A stretch of DNA of 36,016 bases from Candidatus Zhuqueibacterota bacterium (GCA_015491485.1 WFVT01000290.1:1-36016), one strand, 5' to 3'; positions 18,932-28,259 are shown, counted from the first letter of the stretch. Made by a program: numbers and translations. Notes: a model not told the origin generated them from the letters alone.

Positions 18932-19756
18932 CTATGTTTCGTCCCGATTCGATCGCTCTTCAGGGAAGATATCGTGTAAATTCAGGCACCAGCCGTCTGT
19001 GGCGGCGCGCACCGGGAGACCAAATTCCTGGCTCAGCGATTCGGCCAGCTCCCAGGGTCTGGCCTGAAGCATGGTTCGTCCGAAATGGGTGAGCACCGTC
19101 ATGCGCGGTTGCAGTGCGGATAAAAATCGGCGCACATCATCCAAACACAAGTGTAAAACCGGCTTTTCCCTGCGTTGTTTCAAGCGCACGCAATGCAATA
19201 CCAAAAGCTCCCCATTGTAATGTTCCAGCAATGCATCGAAAAACAAGGTATCGATGACCCATGAAATTTTATGGCCCTTCCAGAAAAAATTGAAACCGTA
19301 AGTTTCGTCCGGATGCTGGTGCCGCAGCGGGGTCTCGAATTCGATATGTTGCACACGGTAGCGGCCGCCGGCCTGCAGGATTTGCAGCTCCTGTGCGTAA
19401 TCGCGCACGTAGCTGAAAACCACCGGATCTTCGCCGATGCAATCCAGAGGTACAAACACGGTACCGCGTTTCTGAAAGCCGCCGCTGGTCATCGCTTCGA
19501 TGACTATGTTCACATCGTTGCAGTGATCAATATGACGGTGGCTGAGAAGAACGGCATCCAGGGTTTTCGGGTCGAGTTTGGGCCGGCTGTTCAGCGCCCG
19601 CACCAGTGCACCGGGACCGGGATCGAGCCACAGATTCACGCCGTCCAGAGACAACCAGACGCCGCCGCTGGCGCGCAGTTGCTCAGTCACCACAAAGCGC
19701 GCACCACCGGTTCCCAAAAATTTAATAAAATCGGTCGAAAGTTTCGATTTCATCAT
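18932..19756 (-). CDS. MBL-fold metallo-hydrolase
   Basis: 'LGTGGARF', 'LLSHRHIDHCND' (HxHxDH), 'VLTHFGRTM'. Confidence 0.85.
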   Translation of the reverse strand: MMKSKLSTDFIKFLGTGGARFVVTEQLRASGGVWLSLDGVNLWLDPGPGALVRALNSRPKLDPKTLDAVLLSHRHIDHCNDVNIVIEAMTSGGFQKRGTVFVPLDCIGEDPVVFSYVRDYAQELQILQAGGRYRVQHIEFETPLRHQHPDETYGFNFFWKGHKISWVIDTLFFDALLEHYNGELLVLHCVRLKQRREKPVLHLCLDDVRRFLSALQPRMTVLTHFGRTMLQARPWELAESLSQEFGLPVRAATDGWCLNLHDIFPEERSNRDET

Positions 19757-19854
19757 ATTTCATGCATATTCAGGAAATTCTTTCTTTGCCTTAGCCGCTC
19801 ATTTTTATATATTTAAAAAAAATGTGATTTTCAACGATTAAATCCGGACAGCTC

Positions 19855-20544
19855 ATGCGAGAAAAGGTTTTTTCAGACCGAGAACGAAGCAATTTTTTAA
19901 AACATTACGAGTCCCGTTTGATCCTTTCTCTTTGCGAACGCATGCCTCCCTGGATCACGCCCAACCGCCTGACGGCGATCGGCGTGCTGGGGTCGCTAAT
20001 GGTGTTTGGCGGCTTCTGGCTGGGCCATTACCTGCGCATCGCCTTGCTGATCAGCATCATCGGTTTGGCCGTCAACTGGTTCGGCGATTCGCTGGACGGC
20101 CGGCTGGCCTACTACCGCAACATCCCGCGCAAATGGTATGGCTTCTGTCTCGATATCGTGGTGGACTGGCTTTCCATGTTTCTGGTGGTGATGGGGTTTT
20201 ATGTGTATTTCGATGATTACCGCTGGCTGCCGTTTATTTTCCTGCTGGCATACGGTGGTTTGATGCTGATCGCCCTGCTGCGTTATAAAATCACCGATTC
20301 ATACAGCATCGATGCATTCCAGCTTGGCCCCACCGAAATGCGCATCATCATCGCCGTGCTGATTTTCATCGAAATCATTCGGCGTGGCACGTTATTGCAA
20401 GCCAGCATGCTCGGCGCCGTGGTGATTCTGTTGTTTACAATCCTGGCGCTGCGCAGTTTGCTTCAGGCAGCGGATTTGAAAGACCAGCAAGAAAAAGCCG
20501 CTCGCGCCGGGGAAACAACGGCGGATGCTTCCAATGCAGGCTGA
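19855..20544 (+). CDS. CDP-alcohol phosphatidyltransferase family membrane protein
   Basis: 'FGDSLDGRLAYYRNIPRKWYGFCLDIVVDWLS' matches the DxxDGxxA..G..D..D signature; multiple TM helices. Confidence 0.88.
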   Translation: MREKVFSDRERSNFLKHYESRLILSLCERMPPWITPNRLTAIGVLGSLMVFGGFWLGHYLRIALLISIIGLAVNWFGDSLDGRLAYYRNIPRKWYGFCLDIVVDWLSMFLVVMGFYVYFDDYRWLPFIFLLAYGGLMLIALLRYKITDSYSIDAFQLGPTEMRIIIAVLIFIEIIRRGTLLQASMLGAVVILLFTILALRSLLQAADLKDQQEKAARAGETTADASNAG

Positions 20545-20724
20545 CTTCAGGTTCAGCATGGCTCGCGCATGGACCGGGTTGGTCATGAAGCCGGTTCAGA
20601 AAGTGCATTTGCGCTGCGGATCGTTATGGATGAAACATAAAGGATGGCTGCATAATTTTTAAAATCCGGGAACTTTTCGTTTTTTTTCCAAACTGAAAAC
20701 GACTGCACCTCCATGCGTGTTTTT

Positions 20725-20776
20725 GCCGGCTTTCGGACTGCTGTTCAGACACAAGCGCCTGCTTCTGAAAGCCGGC
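20725..20776. repeat. Separated inverted repeat GCCGGCTTTC - 32 nt - GAAAGCCGGC upstream of the S9 peptidase gene
   Basis: Perfect 10-bp arms at 20725-20734 and 20767-20776. Confidence 0.6.
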
Positions 20777-20793
20777 CTGACAACCGGTATAGT
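20765..20793 (+). promoter_or_regulatory. Candidate promoter CTGAAA - 17 bp - TATAGT
   Basis: -35-like 20765-20770, -10-like 20788-20793; the right arm of the inverted repeat overlaps the -35 and the start of the spacer. Confidence 0.4.
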
Positions 20794-20856
20794 ACCATTT
20801 CGCCCAATTGAAAAAAACAACAGCCAATGATCTGGAAATTACTTAAGGAGGAGAAG

Positions 20857-23031
20857 GTGATACGGAAACGCCTCTGGATTGGCCTTGCTCTAAGTGCTGT
20901 CTTATTAATCCATCTCGACGCCACTGCGCAAAAGCAACTGACCGTCGAGGATATCTACGAAAACCCCGCCCTGCGTGGCAGGTCTATCTCCGGTTTGCAG
21001 TGGATGGCCAACAGCCGGCAATTCACCTATTACCAGCGTGATCCGGAGACGGGCAAACACATTATCTGGATTTACGATGTGCGCAATCGCAAGCGCGATG
21101 TTTTTATTGATTCCGAAAAGGTCCATGTGTTGGCCGGTGAACGGCGTGAAAAGCGGTTTACCCTCGGGAATTATTTCTGGTCGCCGGATCAGCGGCACAT
21201 TTTGCTGCCTTCGGGCAATGATCTATACCTGTACGACAGCAAAACCGGCGAGGTCAAGCGGCTCACCAAAGACGAGGCACGCGAGCGCGATCCGCAGTTC
21301 TCGCCGGACGGCAAAAAGCTGGCCTATTTGAAAAACGGCAACCTGACCGTACTGGATATCGCCAGCGGATCGGAGAGGCAGCTCACCACCGACGCCAGCG
21401 AAACCATCCTGATCGGCCGGTTCGACTGGGTGTACGAGGAAGAGTTCGGCATCCGCACCGGCTTTTTCTGGAGCCCGGACGGCAAACGCATCGCCTTCTG
21501 GAAGCTGGACCAGAGCCGGGTGCCGGAGTTTCCCATTGTGGATTACATCCCCACGCATAACAAAGTGGAAACCATGCGCTATCCCAAAGCCGGCGATCCC
21601 AACTCCATCGTGCAAATCGGTGTGGTGGAAGTGGAAAGCGGCGCCACCACCTGGATGGATCTCGGCGACAACGACGACATCTACATCCCGCGCATCAAAT
21701 GGACGAAAAGCCCGCAGACACTGGCCATTCTACGCCTCAACCGTGATCAGAATCATCTCGAATTTCTGCTGGCCGATGTGACCACCGGGCGCACGCGTGT
21801 GCTATTCGAGGAACGCATGAGCAACGGCTGGATCGATATTACCGACGACTGGCGGTTTTTGAAAGACGGCCGCCGCTTCATCTGGTCGTCGCGCCGTGAC
21901 GGCTGGAAGCACCTGTACATGGGCGATTTGCAAACCGGCGACCTGCGGCCGATCACCCGCGGCGAATGGGATGCGGTGTCCATCGCCGGGGTGGATGAGA
22001 AGCGCAAGACCATTTATTACATTTCCACCGAGGTGAGTCCACTGGAGCGTCATCTGTTCGGCGTTAAATTCGACGGCAAAAAGCGCTGGCGCATCAGCCG
22101 CAAACCAGGATGGCACCGGGTGTCCGTGGCTCCCAATTTTCAATATTATATTGACTACTCCTCCGATGTGATGCGGCCGACCATGGTGACGCTGCGTAAA
22201 ATCAACGGCGCGCGCATCGACATCATCGAGGCCAATGAGCTGCCGGCGCTGAAGGAATATGCCATCCGTCCGCCGGAATTTCTGCAGGTGCCGGCCGCGG
22301 ACGGCACACCGCTGAATGCCTTCATGATCAAACCACCTGATTTCGATCCCAACAAAAAGTACCCGGTGCTGATTTACAACTATTCCGGTCCGGGATCGCA
22401 GATCGTGCGCAACATGTGGGGCGGCAGCCGCTTCCTGTGGCATCAATTGCTGGCGCAGCGCGGCTACATCATCTTCGGACTGGATAACCGCGGCACCGGC
22501 GCGCGCGGCAACGCGTTTATGATGGCCACATACAAAAATCTCGGCGATCTCGAGAGTCAGGATCAGATTGCCGGCGCGAAATGGCTGGCGCAGCAGCCGT
22601 ATGTGGACGCATCGCGTATCGGCATCTGGGGCTGGAGCTACGGCGGCTACATGGCCGCGCTGACCTTTCTGAAAGCCGGCGGGCTGTTCAAAGTCGGCAT
22701 TTCCGTGGCCCCGGTGACCGACTGGCGCAATTACGATACGATTTACACCGAGCGCTACATGCTGACGCCGGAGAAGAATCCGGAAGGCTACAAGCGCAGC
22801 TCCTGTTTGCGGTATGTGGATCAGTTGCAGGGGCGATTGCTCATCGTGCACGGCACCGCAGACGACAACGTGCATTTGTCCAACACCTTGCAACTGGCCT
22901 ATGCGCTGCAGAACGCGCGCAAGCCGTTCGATTTGATGCTCTACCCGCGCAAGCTGCACGGCATCGGCGGCCGCGACACGCGCATCCATCTATTCAATAT
23001 GATGACGCAGTACATTTTAGAACATCTGTAG
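20857..23031 (+). CDS. Secreted S9B-like peptidase (dipeptidyl peptidase IV family)
   Basis: DPPIV N-terminal propeller with the 'DWVYEEEF' signature, catalytic 'GIWGWSYGGYMAALTF', 'HGTADDNVH', 'HGIGG'. GTG at 20857 has AGGAGGAG upstream; the track start is 20827. Confidence 0.93.
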   Translation: MIRKRLWIGLALSAVLLIHLDATAQKQLTVEDIYENPALRGRSISGLQWMANSRQFTYYQRDPETGKHIIWIYDVRNRKRDVFIDSEKVHVLAGERREKRFTLGNYFWSPDQRHILLPSGNDLYLYDSKTGEVKRLTKDEARERDPQFSPDGKKLAYLKNGNLTVLDIASGSERQLTTDASETILIGRFDWVYEEEFGIRTGFFWSPDGKRIAFWKLDQSRVPEFPIVDYIPTHNKVETMRYPKAGDPNSIVQIGVVEVESGATTWMDLGDNDDIYIPRIKWTKSPQTLAILRLNRDQNHLEFLLADVTTGRTRVLFEERMSNGWIDITDDWRFLKDGRRFIWSSRRDGWKHLYMGDLQTGDLRPITRGEWDAVSIAGVDEKRKTIYYISTEVSPLERHLFGVKFDGKKRWRISRKPGWHRVSVAPNFQYYIDYSSDVMRPTMVTLRKINGARIDIIEANELPALKEYAIRPPEFLQVPAADGTPLNAFMIKPPDFDPNKKYPVLIYNYSGPGSQIVRNMWGGSRFLWHQLLAQRGYIIFGLDNRGTGARGNAFMMATYKNLGDLESQDQIAGAKWLAQQPYVDASRIGIWGWSYGGYMAALTFLKAGGLFKVGISVAPVTDWRNYDTIYTERYMLTPEKNPEGYKRSSCLRYVDQLQGRLLIVHGTADDNVHLSNTLQLAYALQNARKPFDLMLYPRKLHGIGGRDTRIHLFNMMTQYILEHL

Positions 23032-23081
23032 TCCGGCGGGAAAAAGAAAAGAATCGGGGTGAGATTCACCTCGAGTGCGAT

Positions 23082-23112
23082 AAAGCCGGTGTCCTCGGGC
23101 ACCGGCTTTTTA
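23082..23112 (+). terminator. Intrinsic terminator downstream of the S9B peptidase
   Basis: AAAGCCGGTG tcctcggg CACCGGCTTT followed by TTT. Confidence 0.85.
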
Positions 23113-23131
23113 AATGGGTGTGGAAGCAGCA

Positions 23132-23164
23132 CATTCCCCGGCACCTCGGAGGTTCCGGGGAATG
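23132..23164. repeat. Strong hairpin CATTCCCCGG...CCGGGGAATG in the convergent intergenic region
   Basis: 10-bp outer stem plus inner ACCT/AGGT; no T-run on either side. Confidence 0.6.
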
Positions 23165-23180
23165 AGATGGTAAACCCGAT

Positions 23181-24014
23181 TCAGAATGACACAAACCAAC
23201 TCAAAACCACCATCAAAAAGGCAAAACCGGTGAGGGCGAGGGAGAGCAGCGCGAGGCGGCGGTGCCAGAGCGTTTCCGGCTGCAATTCCTGATATTTGAG
23301 CAGCATGGCGGATAAATAACCGGCGATGAATCCGCCCGCGTGGGCAAAATTGTTGACCACATCCATCATGAAGCCGAGCAAAAACAAAATCACCACCCAT
23401 TGGATGGTCTGCCGGTAAATGTGCGTGCCGAATGCGCCGCCGCGGTGGCGGCCGTAAAAGACCACGGCGCCCAGCAATCCAAACACAGCGCCTGAAGCCC
23501 CGATCGTGAAGCGAATCCCGAAGGCGTTCGAGACCAGAAATCCGAAAATTCCCGATAATGTGAAGATGAGAAAAAAGCGCGACGCCCCGAAAAGCTCTTC
23601 GACCACCGGTCCCAATTGCCGGATCCACAGCAGATTGAAAACGATATGAAGCAGGCTGCCGTGCAAATAAATGGCTGTAATCACAGTCCACCATTTTCCT
23701 TCCGCCGCCGCCACGGAACCGGTCATACCGAGAAGATAAAGAGCCACTGCACTGGGCGATAGAATGTCAAAAATGCCGCGTATCCGAAAGATTGCTGTGG
23801 GATCGATCATTAGAGCAATCACATATAAGGCGATGCATACCACCGTGATCCCGCGAACATACGAAATCTTGCCGCCGAGCAGTTTCTCCATCAACGGGAC
23901 ATTGTGCCAGCGGCCCGGATGCTTCATGCCGCAATGAATGCATTCTTCCGCATTAGCGCTTACCAGTTTGCCGCAATTGGGACAAAGAATGGCGCGGGCG
24001 GTTCTTTCTGCCAT
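23181..24014 (-). CDS. Rhomboid family intramembrane serine protease with N-terminal zinc ribbon
   Basis: 'CPNCGKLV...CIHCG' ribbon, 'GASGAVFGLLGA' (catalytic GxSG), 'FAHAGGFIAGYL' (catalytic His). Confidence 0.93.
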   Translation of the reverse strand: MAERTARAILCPNCGKLVSANAEECIHCGMKHPGRWHNVPLMEKLLGGKISYVRGITVVCIALYVIALMIDPTAIFRIRGIFDILSPSAVALYLLGMTGSVAAAEGKWWTVITAIYLHGSLLHIVFNLLWIRQLGPVVEELFGASRFFLIFTLSGIFGFLVSNAFGIRFTIGASGAVFGLLGAVVFYGRHRGGAFGTHIYRQTIQWVVILFLLGFMMDVVNNFAHAGGFIAGYLSAMLLKYQELQPETLWHRRLALLSLALTGFAFLMVVLSWFVSF

Positions 24015-24148
24015 ATTTCCTCGACAATGAATGGTTTCATGATTGATGGGATTCGCGTATATTCAGCCCCGATGCTCCGTATCATAGAAAACATTCCCAT
24101 GAAATTCAAGCATTTTTAAAACCGGCGGATAAAAAAACAGGGACGATA

Positions 24149-24177
24149 TTGATTCTGGAGTCGGAATTCTGTATATT
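24149..24177 (+). promoter_or_regulatory. Candidate promoter TTGATT - 17 bp - TATATT
   Basis: 24149-24154 and 24172-24177, about 48 nt upstream of the GTG start at 24225. Confidence 0.5.
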
Positions 24178-24224
24178 GACAGCCACTTCAAGTTGATTTC
24201 CAACAGGGAAAAGGTGAATTCAGC

Positions 24225-25466
24225 GTGAAAATCCCTATTTCGATCTGGCTTTATTATACTTACGGCATCATCGGTGTTCTGGTCATCGCATTGATACAAA
24301 CGCTGCTGTACCGGATGGCGATTTCAGTCTATGCATCCCGTCGGCGTTCCCATCACTTTTGGCTGGCCGTATTGCTGCTGGCCAATATTCCGGTTGCCGT
24401 CAGTTTTGTATATTACTTTGCCGGATGGTTCGGCAAGCAGCCGTTTTGGGTGAAAGCCTATAGCGGATTATACCTCAGTTTGAGCCTGGCCTTCATGGTT
24501 TATTTATATGCGGCTCAGGGATTGCACCGGCTTTATGTGCGCTGGCGGAGCAAGCCGGCCTCAAAGCCGCTCCTGCGCCCGCGTTCCCGGCCGGACCGGC
24601 TCCAAAATCAGCTCAACCGCCGCCGCTTTTTGAAAAAGGCGGTAGCCGGTTTCAGCGGGATGGCGGCGTTCGGCACCTTCGGCGGCATAGCGATCGCGCG
24701 CGGCATGCCAATCATCGAGCGTATCGAAGTGGCTCTGCCCGATTTGCCGACGAATTTTGACGGATTGCTCATCGTACAGCTTTCGGATTTTCACGCCGGA
24801 CCGTTCATGCCGCGCGAGCAATTGCAACGCATCCGCGACATGGCCGAGAGCCTCAAGCCGGACCTGTTTGTGCTGACCGGCGATTTCGCCGATTCCCATC
24901 CGGATCAAGTGCCGGATTTTGTCGCGGCACTCAGGGATTTACATGCGCCTCTGGGCACCTTTTCCGTCCTGGGCAATCATGATTATTATGCAGACGTCCA
25001 GGCCGTGGAAAAAGGACTCGCCGAAGCCGGGCTCTCCCTGCTGCGCAATGCGCATGCGATGATCGAAGATGGGGGAGAGCGCATCGCGATTGTGGGGCTG
25101 GACGACCGCTGGGCACCGCGTTGGGGCAACGGCCGCGGCCCGAATCTCAAACAGGCCACCCGGGGATTGCCGGCAGAGGTTTTTAAAATCTGTCTAAGCC
25201 ATCAGCCGCAGCTCTGGCCTGCCTGTCGCAAATACGGCATGCATCTGACGCTGTCCGGCCATACCCACGGAGGGCAAATCGGCATCCCCAATACTCAGAT
25301 CAGTTTTGCGCGGGTGCTTTCCCCTTATGTCGCCGGGCTTTACCGGCACAACGGTCAGGTCCTGTACGTCAATCGCGGATTGGGCACCGTGGGCGTGCCG
25401 CTGCGCATCGGAGTGCCGCCCGAAATCACCGTGATTCGGTTGCGGAAAGCCAATGTTTCAATTTAA
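24225..25466 (+). CDS. Membrane-anchored metallophosphoesterase (YkuE-like)
   Basis: 'QLSDFHAGP', 'TGDFADS', 'LGNHDYYAD', 'LSGHTHGGQIGIP'; N-terminal TM helices. Confidence 0.92.
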   Translation: MKIPISIWLYYTYGIIGVLVIALIQTLLYRMAISVYASRRRSHHFWLAVLLLANIPVAVSFVYYFAGWFGKQPFWVKAYSGLYLSLSLAFMVYLYAAQGLHRLYVRWRSKPASKPLLRPRSRPDRLQNQLNRRRFLKKAVAGFSGMAAFGTFGGIAIARGMPIIERIEVALPDLPTNFDGLLIVQLSDFHAGPFMPREQLQRIRDMAESLKPDLFVLTGDFADSHPDQVPDFVAALRDLHAPLGTFSVLGNHDYYADVQAVEKGLAEAGLSLLRNAHAMIEDGGERIAIVGLDDRWAPRWGNGRGPNLKQATRGLPAEVFKICLSHQPQLWPACRKYGMHLTLSGHTHGGQIGIPNTQISFARVLSPYVAGLYRHNGQVLYVNRGLGTVGVPLRIGVPPEITVIRLRKANVSI

Positions 25467-25489
25467 CCTGATGAACGATCCAAACAGAA

Positions 25490-26533
25490 ATGGGTGTTTT
25501 GGGGTTAGGAATTATTCTTGCTATGAGCAGCCTGGTCGCTCAACCGGCCATCCAGGATAAGTCCCATCATACACGCGAAGGCTTTCGGAATCCCTGGGGA
25601 GATCGTCAGCACCACGGATTTGGAGCTTTCTTCAAATGGCAATGGGATCGGTTGCGAGGACGGGCGCCGAAAAAACCGAAATCCTACCGGTTTGACATTG
25701 TGGAAAATGACGGGACGGCTCTGACCCGATCTTCCGGCAGTTTCTCCGTTACCTGGGTGGGGCATGCAACGACCATTCTGCAAATCGACGGCCGAACCAT
25801 TTTAACGGATCCCATCTGGAGTAAACGCTGTTCGCCTGTCCAGTGGGCTGGCCCGAAACGCTATGTGCCGCCGTATCCCCCTCTGGACCGCCTGCCACCG
25901 ATCGATGCCGTGGTGATTTCGCACAACCATTACGATCATCTTGATCGCGCCACCATTCGCAAACTCGGCAACGGTCCAACATACTTTGTGCCGCTGGGCG
26001 TGAAGCGGTGGCTGAGAAAATGGGGGATTCGTTCAGAAAACATCGTTGAATTGGATTGGTGGCAGCCATTCGAGTTAAACGGCCTGATGTTTGTTTGTGT
26101 ACCGTCGCAGCATTTTTCCGGACGAAGTTTAAACGACACCAACCGCGATTTGTGGAGCGGCTGGGTGATACAGGGGCAAAGCCAGCGGGTCTATTTCGCC
26201 GGCGATACCGGCTATTTCCCGGGATTCAAAGAAATCGGTGAGCGGTTAGGCCCCATTGATGTTGCGATCATTCCTATCGGCGCTTATCTGCCGCGCTGGT
26301 TTATGAAAACCGTGCATGTGGATCCGAAAGAAGCCGCTCAGGCTTTCCTGGATATCGGCGCAAAAATCATGGTTCCCATGCATTGGGGAACATTCGATCT
26401 GGCGGATGAACCGCTGGATGAACCTCCGCGTGCTCTTCTGACGGCGGCCGACTCATTGGGAATTGACCGAGAGCGGATCTGGCTGCTGAAACATGGAGAA
26501 ACCCGGATATTGAATCCGGTTTCCATCAAATAA
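25490..26533 (+). CDS. MBL-fold metallo-hydrolase, NAPE-PLD-like family, with signal peptide
   Basis: 'TWVGHATTILQIDGRTILTDPIWSKRCSPVQWAGPKRY', 'VVISHNHYDHLDRATI', 'FAGDTGYFPGFKEIGERLGPIDVAIIPIGAY', 'MVPMHWGTF'. Confidence 0.9.
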   Translation: MGVLGLGIILAMSSLVAQPAIQDKSHHTREGFRNPWGDRQHHGFGAFFKWQWDRLRGRAPKKPKSYRFDIVENDGTALTRSSGSFSVTWVGHATTILQIDGRTILTDPIWSKRCSPVQWAGPKRYVPPYPPLDRLPPIDAVVISHNHYDHLDRATIRKLGNGPTYFVPLGVKRWLRKWGIRSENIVELDWWQPFELNGLMFVCVPSQHFSGRSLNDTNRDLWSGWVIQGQSQRVYFAGDTGYFPGFKEIGERLGPIDVAIIPIGAYLPRWFMKTVHVDPKEAAQAFLDIGAKIMVPMHWGTFDLADEPLDEPPRALLTAADSLGIDRERIWLLKHGETRILNPVSIK

Positions 26534-26626
26534 ACTGGCAATGAATTCGGGCGTATGCAGTTGTTCCGGCTGAATAAAAAATGTCTTCAGCGCGATTGAA
26601 ATTCAAAAACCGATTGCCGTGGTCTT

Positions 26627-27397
26627 ATGGCGAAAAATTTTGTTTGTAACGACGATAACCGTCACGAGCTGGTGGAACGGTATGTGATGGGCGGCATGAA
26701 ACGGCGCGAAAAGGAAGCCTTCGCTGCGCACCTGGAGAAATGTCCCGATTGTCGGCACCAGCTCAAAGAAAGTCAGGCCATGCTCAAAAAGCTGCAAAAG
26801 GCGGCCCGAAAAGCCGGCTGGAGTGAAGGGGATATTGCGCTACTATCCCGCCTGTATGAGCGGCAGGGGTTCTTTTCGCACGTCAACTGGAAACTGGTTG
26901 CCGTCATTTCTATCAGCTTGTTTTTGCTGGTTTTGCCGTTTATCTGGTGGGCCAACCAGCCGGAAACCAAAATGAAATTGCTGTTTGCGCTGAAACCGGA
27001 AGAAGTGATTTTGCAACAGACCCCGCCGGTCCGTGGAGAACTGGTGGAAGCCTTCCGGCAATTTGAATCAGAGCGTTTCCGGCAGGCCATTGAGCTGCTG
27101 GAGGCAAAACTTGCCCGGCTTTCCGATGACGAGCTGTTTCAGGCTGAAAAGTGGCTCGGACTCGCATACCTGTTCGAAAAACAGCCGGAAAAAGCCGTGA
27201 TCCATTTGCAAAAAGCCCGGGCGCTGGCTCCCGGAGAAGAAGAGGGGATGATGCTGTGGTATATCGCCAATGCCTATTTGCGGCTCGGGCAGCGAGAAGC
27301 CGCTGAGACTCATCTCCGCAAAGTGGCGGAAACCCATCCTTCATTGAAATCGCAGGCGCTGTATATGCTGGAACGACTAAAAATCATGTTCGAGTGA
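26627..27397 (+). CDS. Zf-HC2 (anti-sigma-like) single-TM protein with C-terminal TPR-like region
   Basis: 'HELVERYVMGGMKRREKEAFAAHLEKCPDCRHQL' (HxxxCxxC), TM 'LVAVISISLFLLVLPFIWW', TPR-like 'AEKWLGLAYLFEKQPEKAVIHLQKARAL'. Confidence 0.8.
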   Translation: MAKNFVCNDDNRHELVERYVMGGMKRREKEAFAAHLEKCPDCRHQLKESQAMLKKLQKAARKAGWSEGDIALLSRLYERQGFFSHVNWKLVAVISISLFLLVLPFIWWANQPETKMKLLFALKPEEVILQQTPPVRGELVEAFRQFESERFRQAIELLEAKLARLSDDELFQAEKWLGLAYLFEKQPEKAVIHLQKARALAPGEEEGMMLWYIANAYLRLGQREAAETHLRKVAETHPSLKSQALYMLERLKIMFE

Positions 27398-27814
27398 TTG
27401 CTGTGATACGTTACACCAGGGGGGCCCATAGACTGCCATTGATGCAGCCCCGACGTTATAATGTCGCTGCCTCGTCGCTTCGCCTAAAATTGTTTTCCCT
27501 GCTTTGAAAAAGCATAAATCTTTCCGCGCCGGACGGATTCGTCGGTATTAACTTAAAAAACAAGGTGCGCCTATCGGCATCTTGGGTTTGTCGAAGGGAG
27601 TCAGGCAATCGAATGCGGAGCGTCATTCGCAGCGGATCAGGAAGATCGCTACCATGTTTTTGCTAAATTTCATTCCAGCGGCAAGGGCTGCATCGCCACT
27701 CCCTCGCATGGAAGCCACACGTTTTCCTGATATCTACTATCAAACCAGTCAATGAATATAGCGTCGCCGTGAGGCACAATAATGGCTAAAAAACAGAACG
27801 GGGAGCAAACGATC

Positions 27815-28246
27815 ATGGATGAAAAACCACAGGTGGCGACTCCCGACAACCAGGAAAATTCGACAAATTCTCAGGGAGCTGCCAGTATCAATCCGGCAGA
27901 AGGCATCATTCAAATTCGCAATATCTTGCTTGGCGATCTGGTGCAGCGCTGGGAAATGAAGATCAACCGCATGGAATCGGGAGTTAAAGAGCTTATCCGG
28001 AAGACCGAATCACGACTGGCGGCCATGGAGGAACGCATCGATCGTTTGGATAAAGAATTGAAGGAAGAGCTCGAAACCAACATGATGGAAATGGAACAGG
28101 AAAACGAGGAACTGCGTAGCCTGGTACAGGATTTCAAACAGGAATTTGAAAAACAGATTCAAACCCTTCAATCCAGCAAGCTGGATAAAGATTCCATCGC
28201 TGAAGTTTTCTTGCAGTGGGCTCAGCAGTTCAAAAAAGGGGATTGA
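27815..28246 (+). CDS. Coiled-coil protein of unknown function
   Basis: Long heptad-rich region (RMESGVKELIRKTESRLAAMEERIDRLDKELKEELETNMMEMEQENEELRSLV). The start at 27815 is favoured by GGGGAG upstream; the track start is 27782. Confidence 0.7.
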   Translation: MDEKPQVATPDNQENSTNSQGAASINPAEGIIQIRNILLGDLVQRWEMKINRMESGVKELIRKTESRLAAMEERIDRLDKELKEELETNMMEMEQENEELRSLVQDFKQEFEKQIQTLQSSKLDKDSIAEVFLQWAQQFKKGD

Positions 28247-28259
28247 TGGCCACTCAGTA

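Noticed and set aside
21802-22989. 395-aa antisense ORF opposite the S9B peptidase
   Set aside because: Entirely antisense to a gene with clear catalytic motifs; low-complexity His/Arg-rich translation typical of GC-rich antisense frames.
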